Source: Hofstenia miamia (taxonomy: Eukaryota > Xenacoelomorpha > Acoela). From it: a stretch of DNA of 64,000 nt. The notes beneath the pieces are model-generated. The model was not told the DNA's origin. It made no database searches and was given only the letters and a program-made list of their open reading frames with translations. The stretch spans positions 578,840-642,839 of the forward strand of contig SCFE01000037.1 of NCBI GenBank assembly GCA_004352715.1. The letters run 5' to 3'. Below are positions 42,661 through 57,301 of the stretch, piece by piece. The position numbers were made by a program, and so were the translations under genes. Each line of letters opens with the position of its first letter. Position 1 is the first letter of the stretch.

Positions 42661-44664
42661 TGAGAAGTATCACCCTGTCAAGATTTTCAGATCCGGAAAT
42701 CATAGTAAATGCTGCCTTAACGACATGGCCTTATGACTTGGACTACTACGGTATTGGTATCCACCAGAACAGATGCTAATTTTCTGTAATAAGCCTACAC
42801 AAAAAATTCGATATGCTCTCATTTACAATAGTTTGAGCAAATTTGTCCAAAGATGATTAAGACTGTTGTTGATAATAATAGTTTACTTAACTAAACTTTT
42901 AAAAATTCGGATCAATTTAAGTGACTATTTTGACTCAGTGATCAGACCAGACCGGTGCTAATTAGCTATGGTATTCGATGTTGATAGATAATGTATAACA
43001 CACCTCATGAACAAAAAAAGATGGCACCTAAAGATGGATCTGGTCATAAACGTTGTTATCCCAAACTAGCTCACATACGTGTGAATCATTTATAAAACAA
43101 TAAAATGCTTTTTACACGAATGTTTGAAAAAAAGTTTAAAGAGCTATTCATCAAAATCCAAACTGTCATTTGAATTGGTAAACATGTTACAGAATGACGT
43201 TGAAACTAAATTTAAGAGTAATTTATAGTCGATATCTTGTTTACTTTGAATAATTCCATTATCTGCGACAAAATAAATAAGAAGTGAAATCCCGCCAAAT
43301 AAAAATGTAACAGCTATTTAAAAGCAACAATAGATAAATTGCTGATCGAAAATACAACCACGAAAGTATAAATTGAAGACCATTTTCCATCAAGAACTAA
43401 ATGTAAGCTTTTATACTACAATGGTTGCTATTTAATTAACACTACTCTTTCTTACATTTAAATAAATCTGATCGATTTATCAATAACCTATAATTTACCA
43501 AGAGTGCAATACTTGAAATGCATTACATGTATATATTATCAAAGGAATTCTTTTAAAGAGGCTTCCTCCTTTTACAAGCACTTTCATTTCATATCAAAGC
43601 TTCTACGTCATTAGGTCTTTGAAACATTTAAAAAATTTAATACCAATTTCCAGTTATTTATATTAATTAGAATTGATATAATTTTGAACGAATTTGAAAT
43701 GTAATAACCGATTATCGATTTATTAACCTGTTAAGACAATTTTAACCGGTTAAGCGACAACCTTGAAATGCCAATTTTTTACTTTAGTCGTTATTGAAAG
43801 TAACTTTTGATTTACATTGTATTGGATTTGCAATATAAAACACTCCACTTTTAGGCTAAAATGCAAAGAATTTTGCAAATGCTATGATGATAGGTGACAC
43901 AGGCATCTATATATTAACGAATTAGAGAAGTTGAATTCCTTCTTCAAAATTGATGAGAATAATACAACTGCATCAACCCCTATCGAAATGTAAAATTAGA
44001 CGCAGTACAAGTCAAAATTCTTAAAAATTGCCTCAGACCTAGTCTGATCTAAATATTTAAAAAAGCGCTTTGAATAACATGAATGTGTTTTTGTGCTTCT
44101 GTATAGTTTTCAAGTGCCCGAGAGTCTGTTTGTTCACAGAATTTGCAAATACAGCTGAACTCATCAGCCGTTTTGTTACCTTTATAATTTTCTTTAAAAC
44201 ATCGTTAATGAGATAGAAGTAAACTGTTCTCATGATATCAATAACTTACAATTTATAGGGAAAGAGAAAACCTCATAGTCTATCATCAAATAAGTTGATT
44301 TTTCTTAAAAATAAAAGACCTATACTTATTATAATTAAATTATTATTATTATGCATTTTTATATATTGTTAAAGAGCATATTCACGAGTTTTACTTACAC
44401 TGCTTAGGTTATAGTAAACATGTTTAATACATAAAGCATATCAGCGTCACTGCTGATTGAATAAATAATAGTTGAACATCACGTACTTTGGTTAAAATTG
44501 TTGTTTTTTTGAGTCTACAAACTTCCGCTTGGACTTGGTGAATAAAGTCTTACATTATTATTACTATTATTAATAGTCAGTTCAACCTTTGAAGCTTGGT
44601 GGTACATATATGGTTCACATAAACAAACTCGTGTTTCTATGCTGCTATAAGTCAAAGTTTATTT
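42661..44664. other. gene-free region
   Basis: No coding signal. A perfect palindrome TTAACCGGTTAA at 43742-43753 matches those bounding the hAT remnant at 25.4-26.6 kb and may be a fragment of a hAT end. Confidence 0.4.
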
Positions 44665-45135
44665 GTATACTGAATGACTAATCTTATGATAATGGCAAGT
44701 TAATATATTTATAAATTTTCAGCCAAATTGCTAATTGCTCCTCTCAAGCTTTTTTTATTTTTTCTATTTGATGAATAATCTTATGATAATGGCAAATTAA
44801 TATTATATAATATAATAATAAAGTTTCAGAAAAATTGCTAATTGCTCCGCAAACTTTTCGTCTTTTCTACTCGAACAAGATATTCCTTTTTGTTCAATCT
44901 GATCAATGATTTGGAAATAAATATAATTAAACGAACCATGTGGTTTAAAAAAGGCGTGTATCAACAATTTGAGTTAAAAATTATATATTGCTAATTGCTC
45001 CCCTCAAGCTTTTATTTCTTCTATTTGATGTTCCTGTTTGATCAATCTGATTACTGATCCGGAAATAAATATAATTAAACGAATCATGTAGTTAAAAAGG
45101 GCATTTATCAACCAATGTGTTAAAAATATTATATT
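44665..45135. repeat. degenerate tandem repeat, about three units
   Basis: The phrase TTGCTAATTGCTCC occurs near 44728, 44835 and 44989. It is followed each time by CAAGCTTTT- or CAAACTTTT-like sequence and TTCTATTTGATG- or TTCTACTCGAA-like text. GGAAATAAATATAATTAAACG recurs near 44911 and 45060. Unit spacing is roughly 110-155 bases and copies are diverged. Confidence 0.65.
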
Positions 45136-48100
45136 GATCCTAATTACTTGCCATTCAGTTTTTGGCAATCATGAATGGACTCCTCTTAAAGACTGCAGGT
45201 ACATATATGTAGCACCATACTGTAGCGTTATAGAGGCATTTCAACATTTAATTTTGGCGGTAGGGTATTTTTTAGTATCTGCTTAATGCAAATCATACGT
45301 TTTTACTAATGAAGCAGCTTCAGTTCCCTGATGGGCCTCAAAGTGTTAAAGTAAAATTGTGAGTGCAACAGCTAAATAAAATTGGTATTTTAGTTTAAAA
45401 AAATTTCATATATAAAGCTCGTAATGGGTATGGGTTCGCATTTAACGGTTAGACTAAGTTTAGGGTAATTTTGTTACCCCAAGAACAACTAGAATAGGAT
45501 TTTGAGCTCAAATCAAAGAGGAAAAACCCATTATTTTGTGACTTTTCCACATTTTTAGGAGCTTTTTGCCTGCACAATATGGGGGCTATCCTAAGTCTAA
45601 ATTTGAGATAACTTTTTTACCCCAAAAGAAATCAGCTTAAACTCTTGCTTTGAGATGATTGCTAATTTGTTATATTAATGCCATGCTTGAAAATCCCTAA
45701 TGCTATTATTTCATGAAAGTTTTATTAGTATTCATTTAGTTTAAACTAAAGAAACATCTCTATTGTGAAATTCTAAAACTTTTTAGTGTTTGTATGCTAT
45801 GATTTTTAGCATATTTTAGTTGCTATGTGAAGAAGACAATCTGCGAAAAAAACTATATCAAGTTTAGGGAGTCCAGGAATTTGAATTTAATATATATGAG
45901 AAGAGGAGCTAGATAACATTGAAAATCACAATCAAACCTCAAATACAGATGAATCTTCAAAGTTCGACTAGCTATTAGGAAGATGAGGTGCAACTTGGTT
46001 CATTAAACAGATTTTGGCCTTCAATTTCCAATAAAATAAACAATCCAGTTGGGAAAGAGTCATCGCGGAACGTTATTCATATATATTTCGGTGTACCAAA
46101 CCATTTACAGGTTGTGAAACCATCTTATTCTATAAATATGTTTATGGATGAAATCTTAGAGGACTGCTATACATAATTGTAAACTCGTAAAAATTTAGTG
46201 AGACTGATTCATTTAGAGAAGCATTGAATTCATTGGAAGCACGTAGATAGACCTGAGCTTGAAGCATTTATTTGATTGTATAAGTATCTGGAGTTCATAA
46301 GGTACATGATTGCAGTTTAGAAAAACGAGGATCGTCATTCTTTTGGGTTAGCATGATGAAGATAAGATTAGCATTAATAAGGCGACTTTCTAAATCAAGG
46401 TGAATGAAATGATAACGATAAATGTAGTCAAATTCGTTATATATGAGAAACTTATCGTCAAACATAAATCACTCTTATCTTCTTCATTCTAACCACACAA
46501 TCAATGAGTAACTATTTAGAATATCACGATGCTGTTTGAATATATTAGAGTTGAGCTTGGGGAAGGCCGCCTCACAGGCTGCTTGCGAGTTACCCGCGAA
46601 CAATGGTTACTGCTTGAACAGTTGGGGCCAGGTGCCGTGCGGTCGAAACATGATCAAACCATCTAAATTTCATATAATTATGTGAGCGTGTCCGAAGGTA
46701 TCAATTTAGTTAATTATAGGAAGTGTTTGCGTTTTTCTATTTGTGGTTGCATATATAATATTTGGTTGTATACATTGTTCTTACAGGCAAATTTAATTTT
46801 GATGGAAAGGTGTCACTATTAGACAGATTATTTAATTTTTTCAAGATGTGTATGCGAATGAGTATTATAGCTAACTACTGTCTAGTTCAAAATACAGGGT
46901 ATATAGGATAAACAGATTAACATATTACTCCCTGGCTAAATTAAGCAAATTACTAAGCATGTAACCTAATTTTTCCTTCTTTTCCTATTGTATGCTTATT
47001 GCAGAAAAAACTAATTGAAATAACTGCGGGGAAATAAAGGGCAAAAGTTTTACATTGAGAGTCGAATTGAGCTTGAAATTTTATTTGCTGGGCCAAATGC
47101 ATTCAAAACATTGTTTATGGTCAGTGGGTCAAGTTTCTTGAAAGTGAGATTCTTGGAGAAGTTAACCGTTATAAATTTAATCAGCCTCCAATTCTTGGAT
47201 CAAAATTTTCAATTGTAAAGTTATCATGCAAATTAAAGTTAGATTTTTATGCGAAGTGTCTAAAAATTGCTTTTGCTTAAAATCTAAAGAAGGAATTTTC
47301 AAATTTTCATATGTAAAAATCTATTTATACAGTTTTAAGCACTTTTAAATTGGAGTAAGTTTGTTACCCCATACTTCATTTAACCGACATTTATTTTAAC
47401 ATTGTCTAACTGTTAAAAAATAAAACTCTCATAGTAGAAGCAAGAGTTTTTACGGATTAAGAGTGATAGTGAGATTAAAAACTGTTATCTTAGTAGCAGT
47501 TTCATCAATAGCAACATGTAAGCATGTGTTGCCGCAGAGGCAAACATATCAACATATGTGTCTGACAACTAAAATATTTATACAATGTGACAACGCAATC
47601 ACCGTTAATTTGGTTTCGATTCAATAATTATTTGTAGTGTCTAATTTTGCTAATGCAACATACTCTAAAATTTCCATCAAAATTTAGTGCCTGTTCATAT
47701 TGTGGACATTTATCAACAACTACAAATTAACGCAACTGCATATAACGAAAGAACCACATCTTCAATAGAAGTCATGCAATGACCGGAAATCAGTAGAAAC
47801 GGCGGAGGTTACTTGCCGTTGGCAACTGATATTATATTTCTAAAACTATAAAAATTGTTCTAATATAATTACAACTATCCTTTACAATAGCATCAAGCGT
47901 GCCAGTGCTGTAAAAATACATTAGATTTTATCGCAGCAAATAATAGGATGATTTGTTGCAAGTGTATTTAAATTTACCATAAGTAGAATCTTAGACTATC
48001 AGTATAGATAAACAACCAGCCCGATCCACAGGTGATGGTAATAAGTGACCAACTATCTTTTGAAAATACATCTCATAAATACCCTGATCTTAGATGATTG

Positions 48101-50427
48101 CGAAACAGTAAAATGCTATTTGCCTCATTGCTCAAACTATAAAAGAACATAAAATGAACAGTCAATCTACTACATACCGTTTCTTTCTCACAAGGTCGTA
48201 AATATTTCGAATTAGCGAACTTTAAAGAACGCATTTTCAGAAGGAACCACAGAATCAAATAGGCACAATCGCATATGATTCGTTAAATAATATACATTTA
48301 TAACCCAGAGATGCACATACACAGGGCTTGGGCCTAGATATTGGAAACAATTAAAAAAACTGACAATTACGCAACAATTCACACAAGTCAATCCAAATGC
48401 AGTGAATGCTATATACGATAAAAGCGATGCGTTAACAATACAATTTCAAATTGAAATTTTACATTAATAATACATACTCTTCTAAATTTCAATCTAGGAT
48501 TTTCAATGTTAGTGTGTAGATTATAGTAGAACTTTCTAACATAGCTAACTTGGGTGCAGCAAACCGGAAATTGGAAAAGTTTTTTTACCAAGTATCATAG
48601 ATGTGGATATAAATGAACCTAAAATTCGCCGCATTTATCACGTTTTGGAGAACGCTTAATTCAAACTTTTAAATTCATTCATAACTTCACAGTTTAAACA
48701 ATACATATAAAACAGTATACATAAAAAGTGAATACAATGCTTTGATATGCTATACGAATAGCATCACTTATAAATAAAATATCTTCGATTACTGAAGCAC
48801 TTAAAAACGAATCTTAATCGTAAAAAGTAGATGAGCTCGTTTTCACAGTAAATTAAGACGCCCACGCAATTATTTAGTAATTAAAACATGTGGAGTAGAG
48901 GAAAGCGAATTATAACAAACCTGCTTTTTCCCAAAAAATGTAATGCACAATAATATATTTAATCGACATCGCTAGCGAATTTATACACTATTGATTAATA
49001 TCTAAATCAAAAACACTGAGTTCTTACTCAAATGAGTTGCTTTTCAATGCTTTCTGAGAAAACATGACGGACATTGTGAATAAACTCTTATTAATACAAT
49101 TGTAACGTACATAATAGATTTAGTTTCAAGGTCAATCAAAGTCGAGGGAATGCCAGTGTCAACAATATTTTTCTTGCGTTTCGATTCCATTTAATATATA
49201 TTCGCACGAGAGATGTGAAATGATAGACCTCAATTTAAAAATGACAAGATGATATCTTTTAAACTCACCCATAAAAGGCCATCTTCTGCCTATATTGGCT
49301 CAACTACTCATGGAAGAACAATGAGGTCATACTCCACATCAGGTTTTTTATTTATACGCAAATTAGAATGTTTTGTTTCAGTAATATAGAATTAATTATG
49401 ACCAAAAAAAACAATCTGACAGGCAAACAATATTGTGGCTTCAATAGTCGGAAGCTCGAAGATTCGAACCTCAGTTGAGTACCAACTTACGATATTATTT
49501 CTTTTTCAGTTACTTGACAAATTGCACGCTTTTCTGATTCCACAAAATGACATCATTTATTCTTTCTAATCACTGGGAAAATTAGTAGTGAACATTATTT
49601 TTTTCATACATAATTAGTTTTTGTGCTTTTTTGCATCTATTGATGTTGAACGAATACAATTCATAAAAGATTGTAAATCCAATAAAAAAATTCTGACATT
49701 GAGTTAATCCTCAATCGAAACTTCAATGCGTATATTCTTAGTAATAAAAATTATTAAAAGTTTTCACACTTCATACCAGCCAGACCTCCATAATCGTGCT
49801 CATCGTAGCAATCCAAAACGGAGAACGTATAAATTTTTCTAATAACACAATTGAAAGTCTTTTAAAAAGATACAAAAAAATATTTAATTAAAAATTGCCT
49901 ATCAGACAGAATAGGTATATGTGTACAATCTTTACATACATCATTGTTCAAATTACAACAACTTCATAAAACTGCATACGCATTATCTTTTTAATTTTTC
50001 TATATGAATGCTTGCAAAATTAAAGAATTCACAGCAAACAATGAAAACTTGCAAAATATATATATATATATATGCATAGATATCTGGTCATGTGCACCTT
50101 TAAACGGAACAAATAAAAATTAATTTGTAATAATGTTTAACATACATTCCCCGATATGATTTTCAATAGGCTCCTCCGAGTTTTTCATTCAAAATTTTTA
50201 GCGCATAGCAAATTATGGAGTCCCGCAATATCAAATAAAAGGTTTAAAAATTTCCCAATTGACATTTTTCTAAATACAAGGCCCGGTAGACATCTTTTTA
50301 GTAAAAATGACCAGATGTAATTTTTTGGAGTGCACATGACCAGATATATCTATAAAATAGAAAAAAAATTACATCATCAGGCTAAGAATATATTCAAATA
50401 TTATAGGGGACTAGGAATATTAACAGC

Positions 50428-50469
<42 letters not shown>

Positions 50470-51209
50470 ATTGTAGAACTGGAGTACTAATAGGAAATAA
50501 TTCCTCATGAATGATGTTAAGTTACATCGTAATGTAAGTGCTAGTAGCCTGATAAAATGCCATTAAATAAATTGCAAAGGAATTATTCTAGCTTAAATTA
50601 ATAATAGTTAAGATTACTGAAAAGCGTTTACACATTTAAACAAAGTGTATTGTTTGACAAGATATTTGTCAGATGCACATTTAAAATTGATCACTAACAA
50701 GATTTTACAACACATTAATCTGTAATAAATAAACAGATTTATGGCATTCCCAGCGCTTCCTACAAAACACTAATGCTACAATTTGATAGAACAAAAGATG
50801 TGACTATGCATTTGTACATCACATAGGAAATTCACCCAAAAAGTCAATGTCTTGATTTCTGTGATTACACTTCTTTTCCAAACCAGCAACAAGTTTAAAA
50901 CAAACATTAGTAAACAAATATTGGTGGAGGCAAGTTCACGTCAGTTGTAATATAAACAAGGCCTTACACAAAAATCACTAGGCATGAAGCTATAGTAGAG
51001 CCTGTCAGAATGTCAATAAGAATTTATATTTGTTGCAATCAAAGAACGTTACCTAATCAATGAAATGCATAAGATAGAAATGGAAATTTTCAGGGTATTT
51101 CATGTGAAAAATGCATAGATAGATAATGGACTCTAAATACAAATTTTTACAAGTCTGCGGACACTAAATGCACCAGAACTATATAGAATAAAAAGTACTC
51201 GGAGAGCAG
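45136..51209. other. long gene-free region
   Basis: No exon, RNA gene or recognisable transposon is visible on either strand. Small (TA)n runs lie at 50056-50073 and 50431-50462; the second is flanked by CATG on both sides. The open frames here (for example at 45988 and 48073) have no known motif. Any missing RALGAPA N-terminal exons could be small and hidden here. Confidence 0.45.
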
Positions 51210-51395
51210 ACCTCCGCCACGCAGCTTGTGTGCACCGGATCAGCACCAAAATTTAATGGATTCCTCCTTGGGCGGAGACGCACCTCTGGTGAAAATTTGA
51301 GGTAAATCCATCTAATACTTTTTCTGAAAATTTGCTAACAGACAAACAGACAAAAAAACGAACGCTACCAAAAACATAACCTCCTTGGCGGAGGT
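51210..51395. mobile_element. short foldback element ending in ACCTCCGCCA
   Basis: The ends are perfect inverted 10-mers: ACCTCCGCCA at 51210-51219 and TGGCGGAGGT at 51386-51395. The interior contains GGATTCCTCCTTGGGCGGAG, GGTGAAAATTTGAGGTAAAT and a CAGACAAACAGAC run. I recall closely similar sequence scattered through many animal genomes. It is non-coding and 186 bp. Its GC content stands out from the surrounding AT-rich DNA. Confidence 0.7.
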
Positions 51396-52983
51396 AACTA
51401 TATTATACTACTATAAAACTATATATGAATATGCATTTACTTTGTATTTAATGAACTGCATACATACTAGCATTTCAATTTTTGAAAGTTGAATATTTGC
51501 TTCATTACATACAATTACTTTAATGTTCCATTTTCAGTAGTCTACTCCCAATGAATTATTATGAATTTGTGAGGCAAGGGTTCACTTCCGCTCGCAGCTT
51601 CAGTTTCAAGACTTAGAGATGGCCACGCGTGTGGCAGGTTACATTTGCATTATATAAGTGGAGGCCGATTGTTCCCACGTTAAATATTACGAGCGCAAAA
51701 CCCTACTACATATTGCACGCAGTCTACAGCATATTGCTAAGTTTAACAAATTTATTCATAAATCCGTTAAATAGCTTAGGGGAGCATAGATTAATTTAAG
51801 AGAATCCAGAAAATATTTATTTAACCGTTGTGTTTAACAGATTCTTACGCCACTTGGTTGAATAACAGAAGAGGAAGTCTTATACGATGGCATCGGAACC
51901 AAGAGGGTTTTTCCGATTTCTAGAAAAAATGATGCTTTTGAAAAATTTGTTCAAGTTCTGCACTAGCGGTTGAGAGTAAAATTCGGGCCAGTTCGCTTAA
52001 CGGTGGCAATTCCGAAGTTTTTTCTTTAAACATCAAACAGAAATTAACAAATTTCATAATTCTTTTGACTTTCTCATCCGATTTAAAATCTCACGTCTTT
52101 TTTATAATGCGTGAAGAAGTGCTCGCTAACGAATTCATTTAACTGTTAAATAGATCTGTTAACAGATTTCAAAGTTCATTCATTTGTTTTTAACCAAACT
52201 GTTAATAGATCTGTTAAACAGATATAAAGATGGTCATCACTGATTGCATGGTATATAAATGTATATAAATAGCACTTACCGTGCTTTTCTATGTTTTGAG
52301 TCTCTTATTCCCTTCATTAAATATTTCCCCTTTGCACATTTCTAATTTTCTTAACTACTACGTTTAACTTTCTTTATATGACAATGCGGCCCTAATGTTT
52401 CATTTTGCTAAGAGCATTAATTTTCCTTTGGTTACATAGATTTTCAATTTGATTTTTTCATGATATTAGCTAGTGTTTCTTCTATTTTTCAGTTGATTTT
52501 GAACATAATCTTTGTCAGATAAGTTCTAAATCAAAGAGTTGCGGAGAATGATTGTGTTGGTATTTATTTCTAAATTTTGTCGTGTAATGAAATTTAGACT
52601 TGGCGACTAATCTAAGATGGCCTATAATATTGTTCCCTAAAGAGCAATCATATTTTAGGTTGTAGTAATTAGAATTGTTAGGATGTACAACATCCAATTG
52701 GGATGGAAACGTAAGTTGTTGAAACCGAAACATTTAAGAAATTCAAAGTACTTGATTGGTTTCCCCAGTCAATACTAAGTATTTCTTTAGACGATCTTCA
52801 ACTGTTTTCCATAAAACTTTTTCACATTTCTGGTTTGACAGACTAGGTGGTAAATACATGCTAATATTAACTATGGTAACGGAATCAATACGAAAAAATA
52901 TTGGTGGGTAGATAATCGTTATTTCAAAATCTTTTTTAAATTTTTTTTATATTTATGTATTTCCCAATTTTTTTTAATCTATG

Positions 52984-53020
<37 letters not shown>

Positions 53021-53953
53021 GGAACCACAACATTGCAAAAAAACTGCAAATTGTAGTTTATGTTACATTCTGCATATTGAAAAATACATCATGATGATAC
53101 ATGGTATTTATAGCTTGAAAATTTAAGTTTGAAGAAAACAGAAACAATTATTCTTGATTGTTTTATACTGAACATTCTAGGCGCATTAATAAAATGGATT
53201 AATATATATCGGAAATAAAATAGCTTCTAAAGTTGCTTGAAAATTGGATTTAATTAAACAAACTATCATTGATTAAAATGATGAAATACGGTGGGTGACG
53301 ACCTTCACATAATTTCATAACCTTATAGGATTACGTGTCGAAGAAATCGATTTCCAGTTAAAAGCATGTAAATGAAGAGTTTGAAGAATTTTATATATTG
53401 CATCTGACATCAAGGACACCAATAATAAAGGGACATCTAACCAAGAGAATAGTGTAAAACATAAGAAGACTTACCTAAAGTTGAATATCTAGTATAGTTA
53501 TAAAATTAAGCGTTGTGAAACTAACTTTTTCCTTCCCGTGTTTATAATTTTTTTGTGTTAGTTGATTTATATATATATATATATATATAGTGTGCTGATT
53601 TCTATTTATTACGTGTGTATTGACTAGTAGCACCTATTACTTTTTATGGTTTGAAGTAGACTTACTGAAAGTGTATGCGTTGCTATGACTTAGTTTACAA
53701 ATATGCTGTGTTTATATTTCAAATTTGGATTATGCCAAGCACTTGATAATATATTGTAAATTTGAAAATTAGCAGTCATAAAGCACTACTATTTTGTAAT
53801 ATATAGAACAAAACAGAAAGAGTTATTTGGGGTACATCATTAAAAAGTATGATTTTTTAAAGGTAGAGGAAAATAAAATGCACAGTCGAATTCCTCTTTG
53901 AAAAAGTGCATTTGAAACCATGTGAAAGCTTTAGCATTTGATTTTTCTAACAC

Positions 53954-53999
<46 letters not shown>

Positions 54000-56900
54000 T
54001 TCTAACATCAATAATAATTTATGTACAATATATTATAATTTAGCAAATAAATTCCATCATGAAGGCTCTTATTGTGGCAACCCCTCTGAACTTGAAAATG
54101 GATATTATAACAATATAGATTTGAATGATGTTTTTAAAATCTGAGATGTTTCTGATGAGCTTCATGTCTTTCATATTAGAATCAAATGGGAGTGATTTGG
54201 TAAGATTAGTAGCATTTGCAAATGTGAAAAATGTGAAGTAAGAGAGAAAGAGTTGGAGCAAATCATGTCATGATTGAACAAATGTTTTTCTTGAAAAATG
54301 GATTAGCTATACTGCTGTCATCTGGCAAAACACAGTAATTCTCTAAATTTTTAAAATGGACTTTTTCATGAAAATCTGATGCTTTACTAATTTTACATCA
54401 TGTCACAATAATATATTATTGAGGTTGGCCCCTTAATGTGGTTTATTTGTGGTTGATAGAACACAGCATCTCCTATTTGTACTTGAAATAACCATTCAAA
54501 ACACAGAAATTCTGCTTTATTTTTCACTGAATTACTGTGTTTTGCCAGACTACAGCAGTATAATTAATTATTATTTTTCTTAACTGAAGATTAGTGCTAC
54601 AATTTTAGAATCCTTAAGTCAGTGCATTCAACAGAATCACTAAATAGTTACATTAAGTTATGTCAGCCAACTAATGCCAAATGATTTTACACAATGCTAT
54701 ATATAATAGTTATTTGTAACTTNTATATATATATATATATAATTATTTACCACTTCAATTGCGAAGGACAAAGAATGTTAATGATAAATTCTGCGGCATC
54801 TTTGCATCGTAAATTAACAGAGAATAAGGTGTTTTTGCTGTGTAAGAAAATATCGACCGTAATTCACTTGGTGGGAAACGTTTATGAAAAACTGTCTAAT
54901 AAAAAAACCTATGCATAGTTCCCTCAAAAGGATGAAGTTGTAGCATAGCATCATTAGACCAATTCAGTTTGTATTGAATTTTTGAGGAATATATGTAGGT
55001 TTCAACGTACATATATTTGAGACTGACATCATGTTTTTCTAACTAAAACAAAAATAAGCGTTTTTCTCTAAATAATTGAAACAATAAAAGCTTATGGCAA
55101 AATTCATACTAATGATTAGGACAGACAATGATTATTAAGAGAGCGCTTAACAAAATACGAACAGATACTACGTAAGCTTACTAAAATACTTATTAATTTT
55201 TAACGTTTATATATACAGTGAGCAGGGCAAACGTACAAAACACAAAGAAATCCATCAATTCAAAGGTATTTGCGTTTATTCAATTGAATTAATATCTTCG
55301 ATTGACAATTATCTTAGCAATTACATTATTATTGCACTTACATAAAACAAGAACGCATTAAAAATAGTCATATTTGACTTGACTGATGTAATCCCAGATT
55401 AATAAGAGATTAGGCGGCGAAAGAGCAACTAGAACATTCACACAACTGAATAGAGATCTGATTGACACAAACGGTCATTGCGATTCATCTAATTAATTTT
55501 TATAATTCTATATCTGCGCGTTGTTAGCCGTGCGTGAAATATTGAGCAATGTGACAATAACCCGACATCATAACTTCATATTCTACATGGTCTCTGAAAA
55601 AACCGATCGATTCACTAAGAAAGTGGATCGTTTGTAAAATTTTGTCCCGTTCCCTGCTAATGCATAACATATGTAAAATATTCGAGAACGCAATGTTTGA
55701 TCAATTTCAAATGAAATTTGTCACCATTTAATTGTTGTAATCTCTTTTTCAAGTCTACTGAAAATTGAACCTCTGTCAATTGTGTAAGTACAGTTTTCGT
55801 AATACTGGGAACTGTCAGAATCTATTTATGTCTGTATGATTTAATATCTGGCAACTATTATTCTGCTACAGATAATATTTTCTGTAGTTTTCTTCACTTA
55901 GCACACAAAGCCCTTCCGTGTACGTGCACTGTTAACATAAACATAATACTATATTAAACTTAATGTAGCATTTGGTGGCATTCAACTAAGAAATCCTTGG
56001 AAATTTGTAGAATGAGTCATGACAAAAATTTAGTTTGCAAATATTTTCTAAATATAGTCCAAAAAGAAAAACTTTTATGATTAAGAAAATAAATTGCACT
56101 TGACGAAATTATGATGTCATCTAAATTGGAATCCGAAAATGATACAAAAACAGATAAATTTATGGATTACTTCTAAAAGTTCCAAAATTACTTGAAAATG
56201 AGTTTATAATATAAAACGATTGCTGAGAACGATGCCTCTCAGCTAGAAATTGTTTTGAATTTTCTGAAAACTAATATTAGTGAACTACGCGCTTTTAAAA
56301 TTCATATATTTGAGACTGACATCTTGTTTGTTGTTTAATAAATTAACTAATATTGTATTTATTATTTAAAAATAAATATTTTTCTCAAAATAATTAGAGC
56401 ATTAAAAGCTTATTCCAATTTCATATTAATGATGATCACAGACATAAATTTACTTTTCTAAACAATTTCTAAGTGTAAATTTCGAACCCTCAATTGTAAA
56501 TTACATGCAAAAATGGTATATTTCAAAACCTCAATTGTAAATTAGAAAACTAAAATGGGAATTGCAAAATATATTTTGAGACAACAATTATTGACATTGA
56601 AAAGTGTTTGTGAATGTATTTTACAGCAGAAAGATATTGGACTCCAGGATGAATATCTTCTTTATTCATTGCAACCATATAAAATTTTGTGGTATGCTGG
56701 ACAGAACGCACTACGATGTTGTTCCCTATTTCTATTGTTGTTTCATTGACTATCTGTTCCAAATAACAAAGGCGTTGTTCTCCGACTCCTCGGTCTGCAA
56801 CTTTGGTATACGAATAATAGCAGATTACCCTGGCAAGTTATTGAATATTTGACTTTTGAAAAGTTACACGTGCCATTTGAGTTTTATAATTTACCATTGA

Positions 56901-57293
56901 GTTTTTGTAATTTACACCTAGAAATGGTGTAGTTATAACTATACACAGAGAGCAATTACCATACTCAGTGTTAATATTCGTTCGTCAGCTGACATTGGTA
57001 ATTTCTCAACTCTTCCCATCACGAACGTTGTGCCACTTTGGTCAACAGAATTTGTAAATGCCAACCTCGAGCAAAAGAAATTCGTTTTACATGTTAGTTT
57101 CAATTGTCTTCACTTGAGAATTATAATTGTTTCACAAGCAAACATCTGCTATTAAAACTAATAGCTAGTGATTTAATTGGGGGAAATTCAGACTTCAACA
57201 TTCTATTTTTAAATTCAAAATTTTATTTATTATTTTCATCGTTATTTCACAAAAACTAATGTTGAAACAAATTTTCTAATTATCAAAACTAAT
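51396..57293. other. gene-free region with TA microsatellites
   Basis: (TA)n arrays lie at 52985-53020, 53568-53589, 53957-53998 and 54724-54741 (the last next to a single N at 54723). Near 52110-52240 several GTTAA/TTAAC- and CAGATCTATT-like motifs end in GATGGTCATCACTG and may be a decayed hAT end. A minus-strand stretch at 52515-52930 has long frames but no motif I can name. No gene is called. Confidence 0.45.
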
Positions 57294-57301
57294 ATTTCCG
57301 G

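Noticed and set aside
48073-48258. Minus-strand open frame with a possible donor (ACGGTATGT) as a candidate N-terminal RALGAPA exon
   Set aside because: The residues (LILWFLLKMRSLKF) have only weak resemblance to the family and no acceptable acceptor or phase partner was found.
52515-52733. Minus-strand open frame that might be a LINE endonuclease piece
   Set aside because: An upstream phrase (VTIVNISMYLPPS) is suggestive but no catalytic motif such as GDFN or SDH follows.
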